From Clostridiales bacterium (GTDB lineage Bacteria > Bacillota > Clostridia > WRLR01): a stretch of 8,896 bases of DNA. Shown here in pieces: positions 7,801-8,896 of the stretch. Under the pieces are notes generated by a model, which had not been told where the DNA came from, did not search any database, and was given only the letters and a program-made list of their open reading frames with translations. The stretch is taken from contig JAITSR010000323.1 of assembly GCA_031287655.1 (NCBI GenBank), positions 1 through 8,896 on the forward strand. The letters are read 5' to 3'. The translations under genes were made by a program, and so were the position numbers. Each line of letters opens with the position of its first letter. Position 1 is the stretch's first letter.

Positions 7801-8896
7801 GTACCGGCTTGTGGACAGCGTCCAAAACGAGGTGTTGGCAAGCGAAGATGTAAAGGGCGGAGCGGCGGTCGAAGAACTCTATTTCAACGTCGTTTTAAAG
7901 CCGGACAACGATAACGGAAACGGATTTGTGCAAGGCGCCGGGCGATTTTTGAAGGGCTCGTACGCAAAAGTAGAAGCGACGTCTCAGAGCGGCAGCGTGC
8001 TGCTGGGGTGGTATAAGGGCGATGAATTGGTGTCGACCGATTCGGAATATCGCTTTGCCGTGATGAACGACACGGAACTGACCGCGAAATTTTCAGAGGT
8101 GAAAAGACACAACCTGAAATTGGCGGCCGCCGTCGGCGGAAAGGTTACGAGCGCCGAGGGCGCCTACTCCGCCGGGACCGAGATCGCCGTCGTCGCGGAG
8201 ACTGAGCCGGGCTATGAATTTGTCGGCTGGACGTCCGGCAGCGGCGGAGCTTTTGACGACGCGGCAAAGCCTGACGTCTGGTTTACAATGCCTGATAACG
8301 ACGTCACCGTAACCGCAAACTTCCGGGCATTGACAAATGTCGGCGGCAAAACTGACGAGAACACCGGCGTCGGCGGCGAGAATACCACCGATACCGGAAG
8401 CGGCAAGACCGATGAGAATAATACCGGCGACAAGACGGATAACACTGGAGACAAGACAGATAACACCGGCAGCACGAACACCGGCGTCAGCGGCGGCAGT
8501 GGGAGCGGCGGCGGCGGGAACAGCGGCGGCGGACCCGGCGTGGTATTTACGTTAAAGCCAACGCCCTCCCCAAGCCCCGAAGCAGCGTCAAAACAGACGG
8601 CCGCGCCTGTGTCCTCGGTTGCGCTCTCACAGACGACCGCCGCTGCGGTGACGTCGTCTTCGGTCGGCGATCAGGTGATCACGAAAGCTCCGGCGGTCGA
8701 TTCCGGCTTTACCGCGGCGCTTACGCGGTCAAAAACATACACGGACGGCATTTTCTCCGACGTCGCATCTGACGCTTGGTATGCCGCCGCGGTTCAATTT
8801 GTGTATGAATACGGGATTATGAACGGAACAGCTCCGACGCTGTTCAGCCCTGATGGGAACACAAGCCGGGCGCAAATCATCACAATTCTCGCGCGG
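4862..8896 (+). CDS. Secreted VWA / lipase-like alpha/beta-hydrolase / SLH-anchored surface protein, 3' end outside window
   Basis: The frame stays open for 1345 codons to the window edge. The start has AAAAGGGGGG 4 nt upstream. Residues 1-32 are a signal peptide: basic KHFFTRTKR, a hydrophobic core, then PGASAFA. A VWA domain (about 117-313) has a complete MIDAS metal site: Asp123, Ser125, Ser127 (DTSGS), Thr191 (GSTN) and Asp221 (LLTDG). After a Gly/Glu/Pro linker, a lipase-class-3-like hydrolase region (about 335-820) shows the core strand IALAIRG (459-465), AHQGY (483-487), a nucleophile-elbow candidate Ser519 in VGYSRAG, Asp579 in NLNDIVP, and His599 or His810 as a possible catalytic histidine. 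Residues about 835-960 look like a beta-sandwich module. Two InlB/Flg_new-like repeats (about 1024-1077 and 1084-1155, each with a GW and a final ANF/AKF) follow. Next come a Thr/Gly/Asn-rich and PTPSPSP linker and an SLH domain from about 1297 ending TSRAQIITILAR. It is probably bound to cell-wall polysaccharide. The partner of the VWA domain and the substrate are unknown. Confidence 0.9.
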   Translation, partial: MKHFFTRTKRFGAILLAAVMLFSIIPGASAFASDGSPQILSDADDLQQGSFDEYVAEHADEFSQELKSDAIGTAVLATTESILAAPSSVASASTEDLDLSDFADGSLLYPESAPQRYTVLVLDTSGSMIGTPFNKVKETAQIFTKSLTEASSENYIALVGFSTSASVKAQFTNDAGLLADAISKLSAVGSTNQQDALVKADSLLDSVSEKNVVKNIVLLTDGLPEAGSWLLSGKYSIFDYGLGYGYANAAYKKAMEIRDDGTFIYSLAFFHSLSGTRLTFGRRFLKDLQNAGYYEVTKPEDLGSRLDEIAGQIKGPGEGSGEEPGKLPDTVKKGTFKYVGVFPEGTAAEDRYDFSAEYYYSDDYFLSDAKVYNPHLSTMSLCLTMAAISSYEVDPQKSGWSAEIAMQNVRELLTGDDGIGYQGFEYNHFWNEPPTINSIGAVAAHKKIVDPGSGEYTQIALAIRGGRYYSEWASNFIVGASGAHQGYSEAKENVLQFLSTYITDKRITGNIKLWIVGYSRAGTTANLVAGALNDGRTLPNVRLAQKDLFAYTYEAPQAAMIEQTTGDHRNIHNIINLNDIVPLFTQSAWGFARYNGSSHILPSSATASFPAKKAAMLAEFDKLEKTETYGYTVDEYTRSISVQLNWLKILVGGDAFVKLVVTSDRDYPQSMLLADTVANISKPSILSREKYVSDVQPGLTDIFERDSSYSGEGRDWLNQVLSKFTSADIEYIIAPIYSIKLFYSSSARIKDIAKRLTATFAKYSQETGIRISQAFIETLARVLADFIFSHPLTFVKLADNVMRGSVFQSHYAEITFAWLRSQDDYYTVGASAESSSGTFRVIRIDSAADANVYDSNHSLVASIAGDVSQAVDGGVVATRNEAGENLIYLPADESYTVNITAAETTAAGTDNGTGADGETGTDTGTITYSVNEVNLVTGEVARLVNYYDVPLTSGAELTGIVPSLSEAGSEGAVSNEPAAEYRLVDSVQNEVLASEDVKGGAAVEELYFNVVLKPDNDNGNGFVQGAGRFLKGSYAKVEATSQSGSVLLGWYKGDELVSTDSEYRFAVMNDTELTAKFSEVKRHNLKLAAAVGGKVTSAEGAYSAGTEIAVVAETEPGYEFVGWTSGSGGAFDDAAKPDVWFTMPDNDVTVTANFRALTNVGGKTDENTGVGGENTTDTGSGKTDENNTGDKTDNTGDKTDNTGSTNTGVSGGSGSGGGGNSGGGPGVVFTLKPTPSPSPEAASKQTAAPVSSVALSQTTAAAVTSSSVGDQVITKAPAVDSGFTAALTRSKTYTDGIFSDVASDAWYAAAVQFVYEYGIMNGTAPTLFSPDGNTSRAQIITILAR
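8429..8470 (+). repeat. 21-bp tandem repeat encoding DKTDNTG twice in the surface-protein linker
   Basis: Two adjacent codon-aligned units (8429-8449 and 8450-8470) differ at only a few third-codon positions. Related, more divergent units (KTDENTG, KTDENNTG) lie just upstream, and STNTG follows. It forms part of the flexible Thr/Asn/Gly spacer between the InlB-like repeats and the SLH region, whose length could vary by slippage without a frameshift. Confidence 0.85.

Overview
The window looks like chromosomal DNA from a GC-rich Gram-positive anaerobe, probably a Clostridia/Oscillospirales-type Firmicute. This rests on sigma-A-like promoters, strong AAAGGAG-type ribosome binding sites, an S-layer-homology (SLH) anchored secreted protein, an NADP-type hexameric glutamate dehydrogenase, and the tail of an Rpn-type nuclease/transposase of a kind common in gut Clostridia. 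The genus cannot be fixed from the sequence.

Layout. Positions 1-261 (+) are the 3' end of an Rpn-family (PD-(D/E)XK) nuclease/transposase-like gene, ending in a charged coiled-coil tail with a 21-bp tandem duplication. It converges on a large minus-strand gene (455-3019) for a cytoplasmic GH116 glycoside hydrolase (beta-glucosidase/glucosylceramidase-like). That enzyme carries an unusual in-frame array of eight Cys-x-x-Ser-Glu/Asp pentapeptides just upstream of the catalytic domain. Upstream of it, also on the minus strand, is gdhA (3183-4532), with its own promoter (4582-4610), ribosome binding site and probable terminator (3091-3129). The start codon at 4532 is clearly better than the in-frame upstream start at 4688.

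The 329-bp region between gdhA and the next gene holds two back-to-back promoters: one for gdhA on the minus strand and an extended -10 promoter on the plus strand. The second probably drives the last gene through a leader of about 190 nt. That gene (4862 to the window edge, still open after 1345 codons) encodes a very large secreted protein. Its parts, in order, are a signal peptide, a von Willebrand factor A (VWA) domain with an intact MIDAS, a lipase-class-3-like alpha/beta-hydrolase region with a GYSRA nucleophile-elbow candidate, a beta-sandwich module, two InlB/Flg_new-type repeats, a Thr/Gly/Asn and Ser/Pro linker, and a C-terminal SLH domain cut by the window.

How the genes relate. 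GdhA (ammonium assimilation) and the GH116 enzyme (intracellular beta-glycoside hydrolysis) are housekeeping or catabolic genes on one strand with no obvious joint pathway. The surface protein is transcribed divergently from gdhA. I see no CRISPR array, tRNA, rRNA, complete insertion sequence or recognisable defence system. The two most unusual elements are the VWA-hydrolase-SLH fusion and the Cys-rich repeat insert in GH116.
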